From Batillaria attramentaria (lineage: Eukaryota; Mollusca; Gastropoda; Batillariidae), in assembly GCA_018292915.2 (NCBI GenBank), contig JACVVK020000328.1, positions 722,634 through 786,633 of the forward strand: a DNA stretch of 64,000 bases, read 5' to 3'. The first letter of the stretch is position 1, and each line of letters starts with the position of its first letter. Shown here piece by piece: positions 32,003 to 42,236 of the stretch. Made by a program: the position numbers and the translations under genes. The notes below the pieces were generated by a model, which worked only from the letters and a program-made list of their open reading frames with translations, had not been told where the DNA came from and searched no databases.

Positions 32003-32145
32003 GGGGAGCCGGGGTGGCCGAATGGTAGAGAGTTGAACTTGTAATGTTCGGGTCGTGAGTTCGTATCACGTCTGGGGCCAAATATTTGTGCTGGCTTTTT
32101 CATCGTTGCCCCGTCTTTGATGTCACCCGTATGTGCTGGGGTTGA
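32003..32145 (+). mobile_element. SINE family S, copy 6
   Basis: GGGGAGCCGGGGTGGCCGAA head with box A and box B, then the body to GTCACCCGTATGTGCTGG. The end after this point is lost. Confidence 0.85.
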
Positions 32146-33155
32146 TTCTCTCTTCAACGATAACAACGATTTGTTGTTCTTACAACAAAAGCAACAACAT
32201 CGACGACAATAGCAACAACTTGATAAATGAAAATGTAGTAACAACAATAATTGTCAGTAATCATAATAACAACCCCATTAAGGACAAACACTGTGTCAAG
32301 TAAGGAGAAAAAAGGCAAAAAAGAAAAACAAACCCATAAAAAACACTCAACAAAACCCAACTAGTTTCACATGGCGACTGCGTGTCGGAAGTAACGACCA
32401 ATTAAGTCAGGCGAAGCTTGTAATGTGAGAAGTCTAACTGAGGCGGAAAATCGTGCTGGAACTTATTTGCAGCATGTTATTTGTCCCGGGATCAGTCTCT
32501 CCTGGGGGATCCACATATAACCAGACGGATGAAAGATCGAAAATTTGTTGTTGTTGTTTTGTTTTTGTTTTTTGTCTGCGACCTGAGTGCCAATGGCCGA
32601 CAACACTTCAAAGACATGTCATCTTGTTTGGCATCGACGTCAATCGAGGTAGCCGTTTTCATTTTCTGAAATATATCATAAAGTAATATAAAACTAACCA
32701 AATCCTCACTTTAGTAGAACATTTGTTCATTTAAGTTACTTATACAAGAAGCGTGACTAGCAAAGACTTAACTGGTTGATCATTCTACTTTTGTTTGATA
32801 ATTTAGATTTCCGTGTTGGCAGAAAATACTGCAAAAACTACCTTTGTTTCCTTCAGATTTACCAGCGTCGGAACTAAGCCAGTCTGCTAAGAAAATGAAA
32901 TGTCCGTTTTTCAGGAAGCCTTGTACTCAAGTTAAATATGAGCACAAGCACAGAGCTGTACACACTGAGTGATAACTACAAAAACCAAAATACGAAAGAA
33001 AGGGTGGGAGGGGGGGGGGGGGGCGGGATTGGTCGCAACTGGACTAGCACTCTGTACACTATTTAGCAGGTGTAGACATTTCGGAGGATGACATTTTCTA
33101 GTTTTGTAATATTTGTTCCATGGACTCATGGCAGTAACACTAACATTTCTCAATG
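32146..33155. other. Non-coding, nothing recognised
   Basis: Repeat-poor, AT-rich, with a GTT patch (32545-32572) and a G run near 33009. Frames are short and unconvincing. Confidence 0.5.
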
Positions 33156-33159
33156 AATC

Positions 33160-33250
33160 AAATAATAATACTAATAATAATGATAATAATACATAGTTGT
33201 TGTTTTTATATAGCGCTGCTCTCAAAATTCCAAGGACTCGCTGCGCTGAA

Positions 33251-33291
<41 letters not shown>

Positions 33292-33300
33292 CTTACACCC
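33160..33300 (-). mobile_element. CR1/L2-like LINE 3'-UTR fragment
   Basis: AAT repeat, TTTTATATAGCGCTGCTCTC, CCAAGGACTCGCTGCGCTGA and an AC tract (33253-33289), in the same order as at 31261. Confidence 0.65.
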
Positions 33301-33439
33301 CGACATTGTGCTTTGCATTTCTGAATGTCTGGGCTTGTGTCTGGAGTGCTTTAGACCTGTGGGGTCAAGCTGTCATATCATCCGATAGTCTTGGTCTTTG
33401 TGCTCGCTCACACATTCGTGTGTGAGATTAAAGAGGTTC

Positions 33440-33541
<102 letters not shown>

Positions 33542-33934
33542 AACGCAATATTTCAAGGCAATGATTTACATTAATACACAAAGTCACACAAGCGAACGCG
33601 CATTCAGGAACATGCAATCATAGCACCAGTTAAAATATTCTAAACCATTGAATCAGTTGATAATAATTTTCCTCCTGATACGAACAAAACAATCTGCTCA
33701 GCTTTCACAGGCAATAACCTTCTTTAAAAGTAGGAGGATATTTTTCCTGTTTATATCCACTCGAGGTTAAAATCATGCAAGACGAGAACAAGGAAGGATG
33801 TTAATAACCCACATAATCTTCCCTGCAACAATATTTGTTTGGGGAAATACCCAGTTAGATACTCTCTCTCTCTCTCTCTCTAGCATGTCAGAGAGATTTC
33901 GATTGTAATATTGCAAGTATCATCATCATCATCA

Positions 33935-35623
33935 TCATGAACGTCCAGGCAAAATTTCGGAGAGAGCCAAGCGAACACGTCTCCAGAATACGTGTCTACT
34001 CTCAGGATCGTCCGACCACTCAATGTAGGTCGTGGTTTTCATCACCGCTGTCATTGTGTGGGTCAGATCACGTGACGGCATCTCATGAAGGAACACCACC
34101 AGAAGCGCGTCCTCATTGTCCATGGCGTGAGTCAGGCAAACCTGCAGCTCGAACTGACACCAGTGGCTTTCAGCGAAATCCTTTGAGAAGATCATCATCA
34201 TCTTTTTACTGGACTCCATGCATTCCATGATGTTTTCCACAATAGGTGTTCCCGGAACGAAATCGCGATGATGCAGACAAAGACGCAATCCCAGCCTCCC
34301 CTCCAGTTCCGGTGTGAGATGCTCGCGCACCCAGTTTTCGTCCCGACTGTTATAAGACACGAACAGGTCATACCGGAAGTTCTGTCCTTCAAAACGTTGC
34401 AGTCTGTCTCTTTTGTGCCGGAACGCCTCGTAAAGCCTCAGGCGGATGTGCCAGCGGTAATGGTATGTCAGTGTGATGGTTGTCATTACAAGAATCAGCA
34501 AAGACACTGTCGCTATGATCGTTTGGATTGAAGCTTCACTCAGCAAACAGGTTTGTTCTTGAATGAAAAACGATTGTATAGAGGTATCAGGCAAATTATC
34601 ACACACATAATCAGCGACAGAATCTTGGAACAGTGAAGGGCTTTCTATCAGCCACTGGCGAAACCACAGCAAGTCACAAGAACACACAAGTGGGTTGGCG
34701 CTGAAGTCAAGGTGCTTAAGTCGAAGGCGGGTGGAGAGTGGAAACGTTGACTTACTTACCGTTGGAATCTGGTTGTTACTAGCATTGAGTGAAGTCAGGA
34801 AGGGAACTCGAAGGAAGACTTTGTCAGGCAGTTGAAACAGTCGGTTTCCACTTAAGTCCAAGACATGAAGTGACGTCAGTGTGCTGAACATGCTGGCGGT
34901 GATGTGAGTGAGACCAGTGAATCTCAGTGATAAGTGATGGAGTTTTGTCAAGATACCGAACAGCAGCTGAAATCTCTTCGGGTCAACCCTTCCAAAGTTT
35001 GTGTGGTTGAGATACAGTGCTTTTAAGTGAATGCATCTTGTGAAACTGTTTTCATGAACCGAATAATCGTTGCTGAAATCAAGTTCAGTATTTAAGCTAA
35101 GATCTAATGACTGTACATTTGTATTGAGTCCCATGTTGTAAACATAACGAAAATCACGCTGATCAGACACGTCGAGGGTGGTCAAATACGGAAAATGCTG
35201 TTCGTCGAAGAAACTAAAATTCATCCCTTCAAATTCGTTTTTGCCCAATAGTAAGGTCCTCAGCTTTGGTAAGCAAAGCTCACCCAAACGGACCTTCACT
35301 AGGTTATCGGTCAGGTCGATTACTTGTAATTTCGGAAAATAAGATCCACTTTGTCCGCATGTTTCTGGTAGTCCAGAGATTTTGTTTTCTTCTAAGTGGA
35401 AAACTTCGAGATTTCGCATATAATCAGGTATTACTTCACCAGTGAGTTTATTACGGGAAAGATCAGCCTGTTTAAGCTGCGTCAGTGGAGAAAACTGTTT
35501 AAGATCTAACGTTTCGAAATTGTTAAAACTCAGATACAGTTCTTCAAGGTTTGGAAAGGACTCTGCGTTTGTCATGCGAGAAATGGAATTGTAGGAGACG
35601 TCCAGTACCCTCAGTTGTAACAT
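33935..35623 (-). CDS. Toll-like receptor C-terminal half: LRRs, TM, TIR
   Basis: An open frame of 562 codons with about a dozen LRRs (LRVLDVSYNSIS, LEELYLSFNNF, LHVLDLSGNRLFQLPD). An LRR C-terminal cap has Cys pairs (NPLVCSCDLLWFRQWL, then YVCDN and EQTC). One transmembrane helix follows (TIIATVSLLILVMTTITL), then a TIR domain at ~415-560. TIR box 1 is YDLFVSYNSRD, box 2 with the BB loop is RDFVPGTP (the signalling Pro is present), and box 3 is HVFWRRV. The Met at 35623 is internal; the true N-terminus lies upstream in broken frames. If transcribed, a short receptor could be made, but no separate signal peptide precedes this part. Confidence 0.85.
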   Translation of the reverse strand: MLQLRVLDVSYNSISRMTNAESFPNLEELYLSFNNFETLDLKQFSPLTQLKQADLSRNKLTGEVIPDYMRNLEVFHLEENKISGLPETCGQSGSYFPKLQVIDLTDNLVKVRLGELCLPKLRTLLLGKNEFEGMNFSFFDEQHFPYLTTLDVSDQRDFRYVYNMGLNTNVQSLDLSLNTELDFSNDYSVHENSFTRCIHLKALYLNHTNFGRVDPKRFQLLFGILTKLHHLSLRFTGLTHITASMFSTLTSLHVLDLSGNRLFQLPDKVFLRVPFLTSLNASNNQIPTVSKSTFPLSTRLRLKHLDFSANPLVCSCDLLWFRQWLIESPSLFQDSVADYVCDNLPDTSIQSFFIQEQTCLLSEASIQTIIATVSLLILVMTTITLTYHYRWHIRLRLYEAFRHKRDRLQRFEGQNFRYDLFVSYNSRDENWVREHLTPELEGRLGLRLCLHHRDFVPGTPIVENIMECMESSKKMMMIFSKDFAESHWCQFELQVCLTHAMDNEDALLVVFLHEMPSRDLTHTMTAVMKTTTYIEWSDDPESRHVFWRRVRLALSEILPGRS

Positions 35624-36493
35624 CCGACATGGAGTGAAGTTTACACTAGAAGTAGATTGTTAAAGGAAGGATTCCTTTGAAAGAGTGTCATCGGGTCAGT
35701 CGAACTATACCTATAATGGCATTAATGTTGTTGTGTGAAAGGTTCAGGGCGATGAGGTTTGGAAGTGACAAAACTGCGCAAGAAAGATATTTGTAAAGTT
35801 GTTTTCACCCAGATCCATCTTTTGAAGAGATGGCAGTGAAAACGCGTTGGAGAGGTCTGAGATGACGCCATTGGTAAAATTGAGAATCCTGAGTCGCTTC
35901 AATGGAGAAAACACTGACAGATCTAACGTCTGATTCAACATCCGAAGACCCACTAGAGAAAGTTCCTCTAGCTCCGGCATTGGATATCTGACAAAAATGT
36001 CGCCAGGAATCACATACCCGAGTGGGACCTATCCCAGAGTGCAAGCGTCGTCAAAGCTTTAACTGAAGAAACGGGGACAAAATGCTGGACACGTTCAGTT
36101 GTTGTACACTAATGTACAAAGCCGTCAGTCTCTTCAGGGGAAGTAAGGCTTTGGGATAGAAGGCTACTTGGTGCTCGCCCTTGAAGCAAAGTTCCACTAT
36201 TCTCGTGACGTTTGAAAAGAAATAGTCAGGCATGGGGTAACTTTTCCCTTCTGAAGCAAGCAGGAGTTTTGTAGTTGCGTATGGGAGGGGAGGCAAATAG
36301 GGAAGGTCTGTACCAGCACAAACCCATTTTCGAAACAAGTGTACAACCCCACGACCCGGGATTGGCCAGAGGTTTGACATCCTGTACTGTGCGGTATGTA
36401 GTTGTTTTTAAAACCTGCTACATTTACAAGCAACAGAGTTTGTAAAATGTGGACAGTGAAAAATCTACCGTAGGGAACCATCTTGAAATTCAT
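33935..36493 (-). pseudogene. Toll-like receptor, frameshifted in N-terminal part
   Basis: On the minus strand a TLR-type receptor is spread over at least four frames. A signal peptide starts at 36493 or 36481 (FFTVHILQTLLLVNVAG). An N-terminal part reads PYLPPLPYATTKLLLAS (36300-36060). LRR blocks follow at 36045-35745 (ELEELSLVGLRML, LRILNFTNGVISDL, LQKMDLGENNF) and LPNLIALNLSHNNINAI near 35750-35700. The frame is then continuous from about 35656 to the stop. The lesions are short indels at about 36310, 36060, 36020, 35775 and 35700-35650. No good intron boundaries explain them. It is either a pseudogene or carries assembly indels. Invertebrate TLRs sense microbial or endogenous ligands at membranes and signal through MyD88-type adaptors. 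Confidence 0.75.
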
Positions 36494-36680
36494 TCTTCGT
36501 CCTTTGTTGGTTTTTTTTGTGTTTTTTTTTTTTGGGGGGGGGGGTGTTTTTATATCGACGTATTGCTTTTTGGTCACTACTCTTAACTGACATGTAATTG
36601 TTGTTGTTGCTGTTGTTGTTGTTTTCTTAATTCTTATCGCGTGGAAAACGAAACTTTGAAGTGTACGGTACAAATCTGCC
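36494..36680. other. TLR upstream flank
   Basis: G and T runs, a GTT repeat (36600-36622), no recognisable promoter element. Confidence 0.4.
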
Positions 36681-36689
36681 GAGCACTTT

Positions 36690-37175
36690 CTGTACCGACT
36701 CCAGTTCTGGTTTTCTGAATAGTTTCTGTATTGATTGTTTACAGTTCTAGTGTTGTAAACACTCTACACTTTTTGTATTGTAAATACTTTCTGTGCTGAT
36801 TGTTTACAGTGTCTTTTGTGTAAACACTTTCTGTACCAACTGCGTACAGTTCTTGTGTGGTAAACACTGTCTGTACCAATTGTTTACAGTTCTTGTGTTG
36901 TAAACACTTCCTGTACTGTTTACAGTTCTTGTGTTGTAAACACTTCCTGTACTGTTTACAGTTCTTGTGTTGTAAGCACTTGCTGTACTGTTTACAGTTC
37001 TTGTGTTGTAAGCACTTGCTGTACTGTTTACAGTTCTTGTGTTGTAAACTCTTCCTGTGCTGTTTACAGTTCTTGTGTTGTAAACTCTTCCTGTGCTGTT
37101 TACAGTTCTTGGTGTGAACACTTCCTGTACTGTTTACAGTTCTGGTAATGTAAACACTTTCTGGACTGAAGCCTC
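36690..37175. repeat. 36-bp minisatellite upstream of the TLR
   Basis: About 13 units of a 36-bp consensus containing TGTAAACACTTCCTGTACTG and TTTACAGTTCTTGTG, with diverged units on the left. Because 36 is a multiple of three, minus-strand frames stay open (NCKQYRKCLQHK units), but there is no sign of a real protein. Confidence 0.93.
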
Positions 37176-37619
37176 TTTTGGCTGTACTGTTCTTGTCTAG
37201 TGACCAGTGTCTCACGAAGAGTTCTTGTCTGTCAGAATTTCCTTGGATCGTTTTAACGTTTTCATTGGTTCGGTGTTCGTCACACATGTCGTCCATGCAT
37301 GAGCTTATGCTCTTTCACAAGTGAGTACACTGCTTCCTGGCACACATTTTCTGTCTTCAATCACCTCCTTCGTAGTCGTAACTGCCAAGACGGAACAAAT
37401 AGGGGTAAATCTGAAAAAAAAACCCGGTTATTTGCCCTTTTGATGAAAAGACACTCTGTACAAAACTATTTTGTGAGTTAAATTTCGCTATCACAAACAC
37501 AAAATTCCGATTTGTCCGAAAACAAAATGAACGACAATTTATCAATTTATCCATATGAATTTCAGTGCTTACATTTAAAAAAACAAACTATATTGGACTT
37601 TCTTTCACAGGATTTGAAA

Positions 37620-37745
37620 AATGTTTATTTCATGTTACAGAAAATGAAGAAACTGTTTATCTCAAGTTACAGAAAATGAAAGAAACTGTTTGTCTCAAGT
37701 TACAGAAAATGAAGAAACTGTTATCTCAAGTTAAAGAAAATAAAG
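37620..37745. repeat. Short ~35-bp tandem repeat
   Basis: Four imperfect units containing TTACAGAAAATGAAGAAACT and TATCTCAAG. A 62-codon plus frame runs through it (LKLQKMKETVC), probably spurious. Confidence 0.8.
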
Positions 37746-38220
37746 ACAACTGACCTCAACTGGCGTAGATTCAAAAATTCGCTGTCTGGCACTTAACGGA
37801 GAATAACGAAAATCGTCTTGGTGTGCGCGGACGCCTTTCGAGGAGTTGACTGACAACTTTGAAAAAAATCCTGCTTTTGATATTGAATACGCTGTGGTGA
37901 CATCCTTGTGGCTTTCTCACACTCGCGTCATCGCTTTAGCAGTTCATTGATCACGGCAGGCATACTGGTAAAACCGGCTGTCTTTCCTCATTAACCCGTT
38001 TGGGACCAAGATCCCACATATGGGGTCAGGTATAAATCTACATGCAAGAAAAAGCTGTATTGAGTTTATAATGGTGCTTGGTATTACAGAGGTAGACTAT
38101 TTGTCATTTTCACTGGTTGCCTTTTGTTGATCCTGAGCAGGCGGCCATTTGGCCAGACCACATGGTATTTTTGATGCCATCACCCAACATGTCACAAAGG
38201 AAAACAAATGCAGCCTTCTT
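37746..38220. other. No gene recognised
   Basis: Non-coding sequence between the short tandem repeat and a SINE. Confidence 0.5.
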
Positions 38221-38221
38221 T

Positions 38222-38525
38222 TATTGACGTTTATTATTATTATTATTATTATTGGCCGTCCCAACTCTTTGCCAGCTCCAATGGTGCTCTTCCCATGTCA
38301 TGGGTAGAATCCACCGAGGCCCTGGAAGCTGGGGCAATTTTTATTATGCATGAGTGGGTGAATCTCGGCTGTGTGGCAACAGCCTCCCCATTGGGCCCAT
38401 AGCACACCCGCTCTGGGTAGGAGCCGACCTAGGTAGGAAAAATCCCGCTTGCCTCGGCTGGGACTCGAACCCGGGTCTCCCGGTCCATGGTCCGAAGTGC
38501 TAACAACTACACTACGGGGGCCCGG
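38222..38525 (-). mobile_element. tRNA-derived SINE (family P), copy 2
   Basis: Minus-strand copy of the family at 27550. The head is at 38525 (GCCCCCGTAGTGTAGTTGTT) with box B GGGTTCGAGTC. The body has GGTGTGCTATGGGCCCAATG and GGCTGTTGCCACACAGCCGA, and an ATT tail at 38232-38252. This copy shows the family's real 3' tail. Confidence 0.8.
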
Positions 38526-38549
38526 TCTATTGACATGTTTCAGGAATTG

Positions 38550-38690
38550 TCCGCCTAAAGGCCAATTTCCGCCTAAATGAAATTGGGTTTCCGCCTAACA
38601 AGGAAATTTCCGCCTAAAAGAGTCTGTATTTTCCGCCTAAATCAAATTGAGTTTCCGCCTAAAAAAAAAATTTCCGCCTAAAAACGTCTG
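38550..38690. repeat. Seven spaced TTTCCGCCTAAA motifs
   Basis: The motif (first copy TGTCCGCCTAAA) recurs seven times at roughly 15-26-base spacing, joined by A-rich or GAAATTGGG/GAGTCTG spacers. It may be a minisatellite of mixed unit length. Confidence 0.85.
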
Positions 38691-38820
38691 GTTGATTAAA
38701 AAAAAAAAAAAAAATGCAGCTCCGCTTTTCTTTTCACCGATTGCCGCCGAGTTGTTGGCCGCCCGCTTGAGTTACGCGATACCTAAGAGGAAAGTACAGC
38801 GTTTTTGTTCCGTTCGTTCT

Positions 38821-38821
<1 letters not shown>

Positions 38822-38856
<35 letters not shown>

Positions 38857-38881
38857 ACCCCCCCCCCCCCCCCCCCCCCCC
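38822..38881. repeat. Poly-C run followed by hAT-like MITE text
   Basis: About 60 bases of C broken by one A. The following sequence (TTTTCAGTTTCTTGGGTAAA, then GTCCGTCCTTCGG) resembles the internal unit of the MITE at 17461-17995. This may be a relic of that family. Confidence 0.6.
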
Positions 38882-38999
38882 GGTTTTCAGTTTCTTGGGT
38901 AAAGTCCGTCCTTCGGTCTTTGTGCACCGCGAAAATTTCAATCTTTTTTGACTTCTCCAATTCCCATGCATGATGTTTGTACTCGCGTGAGAACAAAAC

Positions 39000-39590
39000 A
39001 TAACATTCACACTATCGTCTCAAATAGGCTGTCAGAGTGATTTGTGATGGTGTCCACAAAAAAGGAGGCGTCGTCGGCCGGCCACTTTTGAGAAAATCTG
39101 CAAAAACTGATGCGGGGGTCGAGTTAGAGATTTTGAAATTTCTGGCATTTTCGGAATGTTAAACAACTAATGCAACTTCTGTGAATGTTTCAAGGGTGAA
39201 TGTGGCGTATGTAATCAAGTTAAAATCGAGCTTATGATGATACAAATATGCGATACCGGCATGATACGGATGCCACGCTTCACCCGCCTTTTTTCCCCCC
39301 TCAAAATGGCCGCTTTTCAGCTGCAAGTTTTCAACAAACATATCTCAGGCCTACACCATGCTGCAAAATATTTTTCATTTGAAAAGAAAGTTTTTTTTTT
39401 TTCTTTTCACTTTTAGTGATATCAGTACCTCTATTTACCCCAAAACATCCTCTGTCCTCCTTTCTTGGGAGCCCATCATATATTTACGTTAATATCTGAT
39501 ATGTGTTGCCAAAGTTATTCGCAATATCCGTCAGTCTGTTGGTCGCAGCGTATCAGTATGGTTACATTCTTTATGGAATCGGGACGGGGG
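39000..39590. other. No gene recognised
   Basis: Non-coding; a T run near 39390-39400 and a G run at 39586-39608. Confidence 0.5.
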
Positions 39591-39608
39591 GGGGGGGGGG
39601 GGGGGGGG

Positions 39609-39778
39609 AAGCCGGGATGGCCGAATGGTAGAGCGTTGGACTTTCACTGCTCGGGTCGTGAGTTCGAATGCCGGCTTGGGCCAAATTTTTGTGCTGCCCT
39701 TTTTCTCGTTGCCCCGTCTTTGATATCACCTGTACGTGGTGGAAAAGGACGTTAAACTCCTAAACGCCCACCCACCCA
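39609..39778 (+). mobile_element. SINE family S, copy 7
   Basis: A complete copy: GAAGCCGGGATGGCCGAATG head, GTGAGTTCGAATGCCGG box B, body, TTAAACTCCTAAACGCCC and a CCCACCC tail. Confidence 0.9.
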
Positions 39779-39914
39779 TCGTGGGCCGAAGAGGGGAGGT
39801 TTTTGTATCAGTTATCGGTGAAATGTACTCAGTTTTGTTTTGCAGGACTTCAAGCTAATTAAAACCTCTATACGTTTTTTTTCAGGCATACAGCATTGCT
39901 GTGCGTGCGTGCGT

Positions 39915-39916
39915 GC

Positions 39917-39955
<39 letters not shown>

Positions 39956-40007
39956 CAGAGAAACATTTCCGTCTGCAACGTCTTCTTAAACTTTGTTCTA
40001 CAGAAGC

Positions 40008-40052
<45 letters not shown>
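39915..40052. repeat. TG tract and AC tract in inverted arrangement
   Basis: (TG)~19 at 39917-39955 and (AC)~21 at 40010-40050, separated by 54 bases. Together they can form a long hairpin. Confidence 0.9.
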
Positions 40053-40054
<2 letters not shown>

Positions 40055-40089
40055 AAACCTTTCGCTTTAATAACAGCAGCGGATAAATT

Positions 40090-40318
40090 ATTCTAATCCA
40101 TTGAATCACAACTAGCAATGTGATCACGAGCTTCCTCATGAAACGAACAGAACAATAATTATTTAGATGGCGTTCATGAATAAATAACCTAGGTGTTGTT
40201 TTTGTTGTTGTTGTTGTTGTTGTTTTTTAAGCAAAGGGGTTAGGACGAGAACAAGGAAAGTGATAATAATCAATAATGCACACGATCTCACAGCAACGAT
40301 GTTTCCATTGGAAAACGT

Positions 40319-40353
<35 letters not shown>

Positions 40354-40490
40354 AAAGTCTCTAAAGACTTGAAAGTATAGTTGTACACATTCATCCGTTC
40401 TCAAGGTCATACGGTGCAGGTATATTATAGTCATTAAGGCAGTGAGTCTGTTTCCTTAAATCTGGGAACAAAGGTCCCTCACTCTTTTTT
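40090..40490. other. TLR-tail duplication, downstream flank
   Basis: Blocks such as CCATTGAATCA, GAACAAAAC/GAACAGAAC and GACGAGAACAAGGAA occur in the same order as at 33640-33830 beside the first TLR. The TLR duplication therefore included the 3' flank. An AC tract lies at 40320-40352. Confidence 0.5.
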
Positions 40491-40509
40491 TGTATGGGTT
40501 GCATGACTC

Positions 40510-40543
40510 CCCCCCCCCCCAGACCCACATCCCCCCACCCCCC

Positions 40544-40618
<75 letters not shown>
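40510..40618. repeat. Poly-C run, over 70 bases
   Basis: Nearly pure C over about 108 bases. Such runs are prone to assembly and length error. Confidence 0.9.
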
Positions 40619-40777
40619 ACCGCCGAATGAGTTTCGGGGTGCTGATTTTGAATCTCGGTGATGCCACCCTGTAAGTGGGAGTGTTCAATGTTTTCCACAG
40701 CCTACTGCTGAACCCTTATGTGACAGATTTGTGGTGATTATCTCATCATTATCATTATCATCCATTCTCAATCATTC

Positions 40778-40813
<36 letters not shown>

Positions 40814-40825
40814 CCAAATCAATCT

Positions 40826-41795
40826 TTGAAAGTCAATGACCAGGCAAAATCTCGGACAGAGCCAGATGCACACGCCGCCAGAACAAGCTTCTACCGTCAG
40901 GATCTCCCGGCCACTCAATGTAGGTCGTGGTTTTCATCACCGCAGTCATCGCTAGGGTCAGGTCACGTGATGGGATGTCATGACGCAACACCACCAGATG
41001 CGAGCCCTCATTGTCCATGGCGTGAGTCAGGCAAACCTGCAGCTCGAACTGACACCAATGGCTTTCAGCGAAATCCTTTGAGATCATCGTCATCTTTTTA
41101 CTCGACTCCATGCATTTCATAATGTTTTCTAAAACTGGTGTACCCGGTGTAGGATCCGGTCCGGTCCCCCCTCTGAAGTAGTCCCCCGGGGGACCAATTC
41201 GTGGCAAAAACTGCTCTATAATGGTCCCCCCTTAGACATCCACAGTGTGACTGGACATACCAAATAATCCTCATGAGAGTCCAATGTGGAAATGGAAAGA
41301 TCAAGTTTGCTTTTGAAATAAAGTTTTTCTTGTCAAAGAACGTAAATGTCTATTTCAGTTTTGCTAGAGAGAGAGAGATAGAGAGTGAGGGGGGAGAGAG
41401 AGAGAGAGAGAGAGAGAATATTGATTGACTTATTTATTTATTGTTTGAAATTCTAGTAATATTTAATGTTCAGTATTGTCTAAGGGGGGACCATTATAGA
41501 GCAGTTTTTGCCACGAATTGGTCCCCCGGGGGACTACTTCAGAGGGGGGACCGGACGGATGCTACACCGGGATGAAGTCTCTGCAGACACAGACGCAATC
41601 CCAGCCTCCCCTCCAGTTTCGGCATGAGATGCTCTAGCACCCAGTCTGCGTCCTGGCTGTCAAAAGACCCAAACACGTCATACCGGAAGTTCTGTTCCTC
41701 TAGACGTCGCTGCCTGTCCCGCTGATCCCGGAATGCATTGTATAGCTTGAGGCGGATGTACCAACGGTAGTGGTAAAGCAGAAATAAACAAAGAA
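40826..41795 (-). pseudogene. Second TLR: TM/TIR tail split by a MITE
   Basis: On the minus strand, 41795-41571 encodes the end of the TM helix and TIR box 1 (LYHYRWYIRLKLYNAFRDQR, NFRYDVFGSFDSQD, EGRLGLRLCL). After a 419-bp insertion, 41143-40833 encodes the rest (GTPVLENIMKCMESSKKM, KDFAESHWCQFELQVCL, FWRRVHLALSEILPG, stop). It is closely similar to the TIR of the TLR at 33935 and was presumably duplicated from it or a sister. The LRR ectodomain is absent; the copy stops at a TC tract near 41800. Besides the MITE there is a small indel just before the BB loop and one lost codon (MTMISKDF for MMMIFSKDF). Confidence 0.85.
41148..41566. mobile_element. MITE with ~90-bp inverted repeats, TSD CCGG
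   Basis: Terminal inverted repeats of about 88-90 bases (41148-41236 and 41478-41566) start with TGTAG and contain CAGAGGGGGGACCGG-type and ACGAATTGGTCCCCCGGGGG text. They differ by one substitution and one indel near the tips. CCGG flanks both sides (41144-41147 and 41567-41570). TGTAG ends with a 4-bp duplication are compatible with Ginger-type elements, which is tentative. The core holds a GA tract (41365-41416). Confidence 0.8.
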
Positions 41796-41800
41796 GAAGT

Positions 41801-41831
<31 letters not shown>

Positions 41832-42236
41832 GACACGGTGCAAGAACTGTGCGATCCCCACCTGTGCAGTACGTACTTATCTGCAGTTAGTAGTTTGTTT
41901 TATTAACGATCGCCGAAGCGTGGCCGTTACAGTGCCCTTGGACTTCCTGTAGTGATCCGACGTGGATAGTGTGAACTACCTGTGTGTACACTTACGGATT
42001 ACTCCCACCCGAAGGATACTACCTACCTAGCCGAACCGGACTGTAGTGTGAGTTTTGTGCACAATCACCCCTGGATTTATCCTTCTCTTCTACATATCCG
42101 TGGGTATCAATTTTCTTGTGCATACACTGATTTTTGTCATCATCTGGCTTACATAATCATTTTATCGATTGTCGTCTCCTTTTACTTCCTTTATTGATAT
42201 TATTTTCAGTTTTCTATTACATTCAGTATACATACA

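Noticed and set aside
32453..32701. Possible further exon of the Ig-domain gene
   Set aside because: No acceptor/donor pair in phase 1 and no Ig, membrane or fibrinogen-like pattern.
36739..37296. 185-residue Asn/Lys/Cys repeat protein
   Set aside because: It is the translation of the 36-bp minisatellite; nothing outside the repeat supports a gene.
39609..39690. Genuine tRNA genes at the SINE heads
   Set aside because: Box A and box B are present but acceptor stems do not pair, and the same SINE body follows in every copy.
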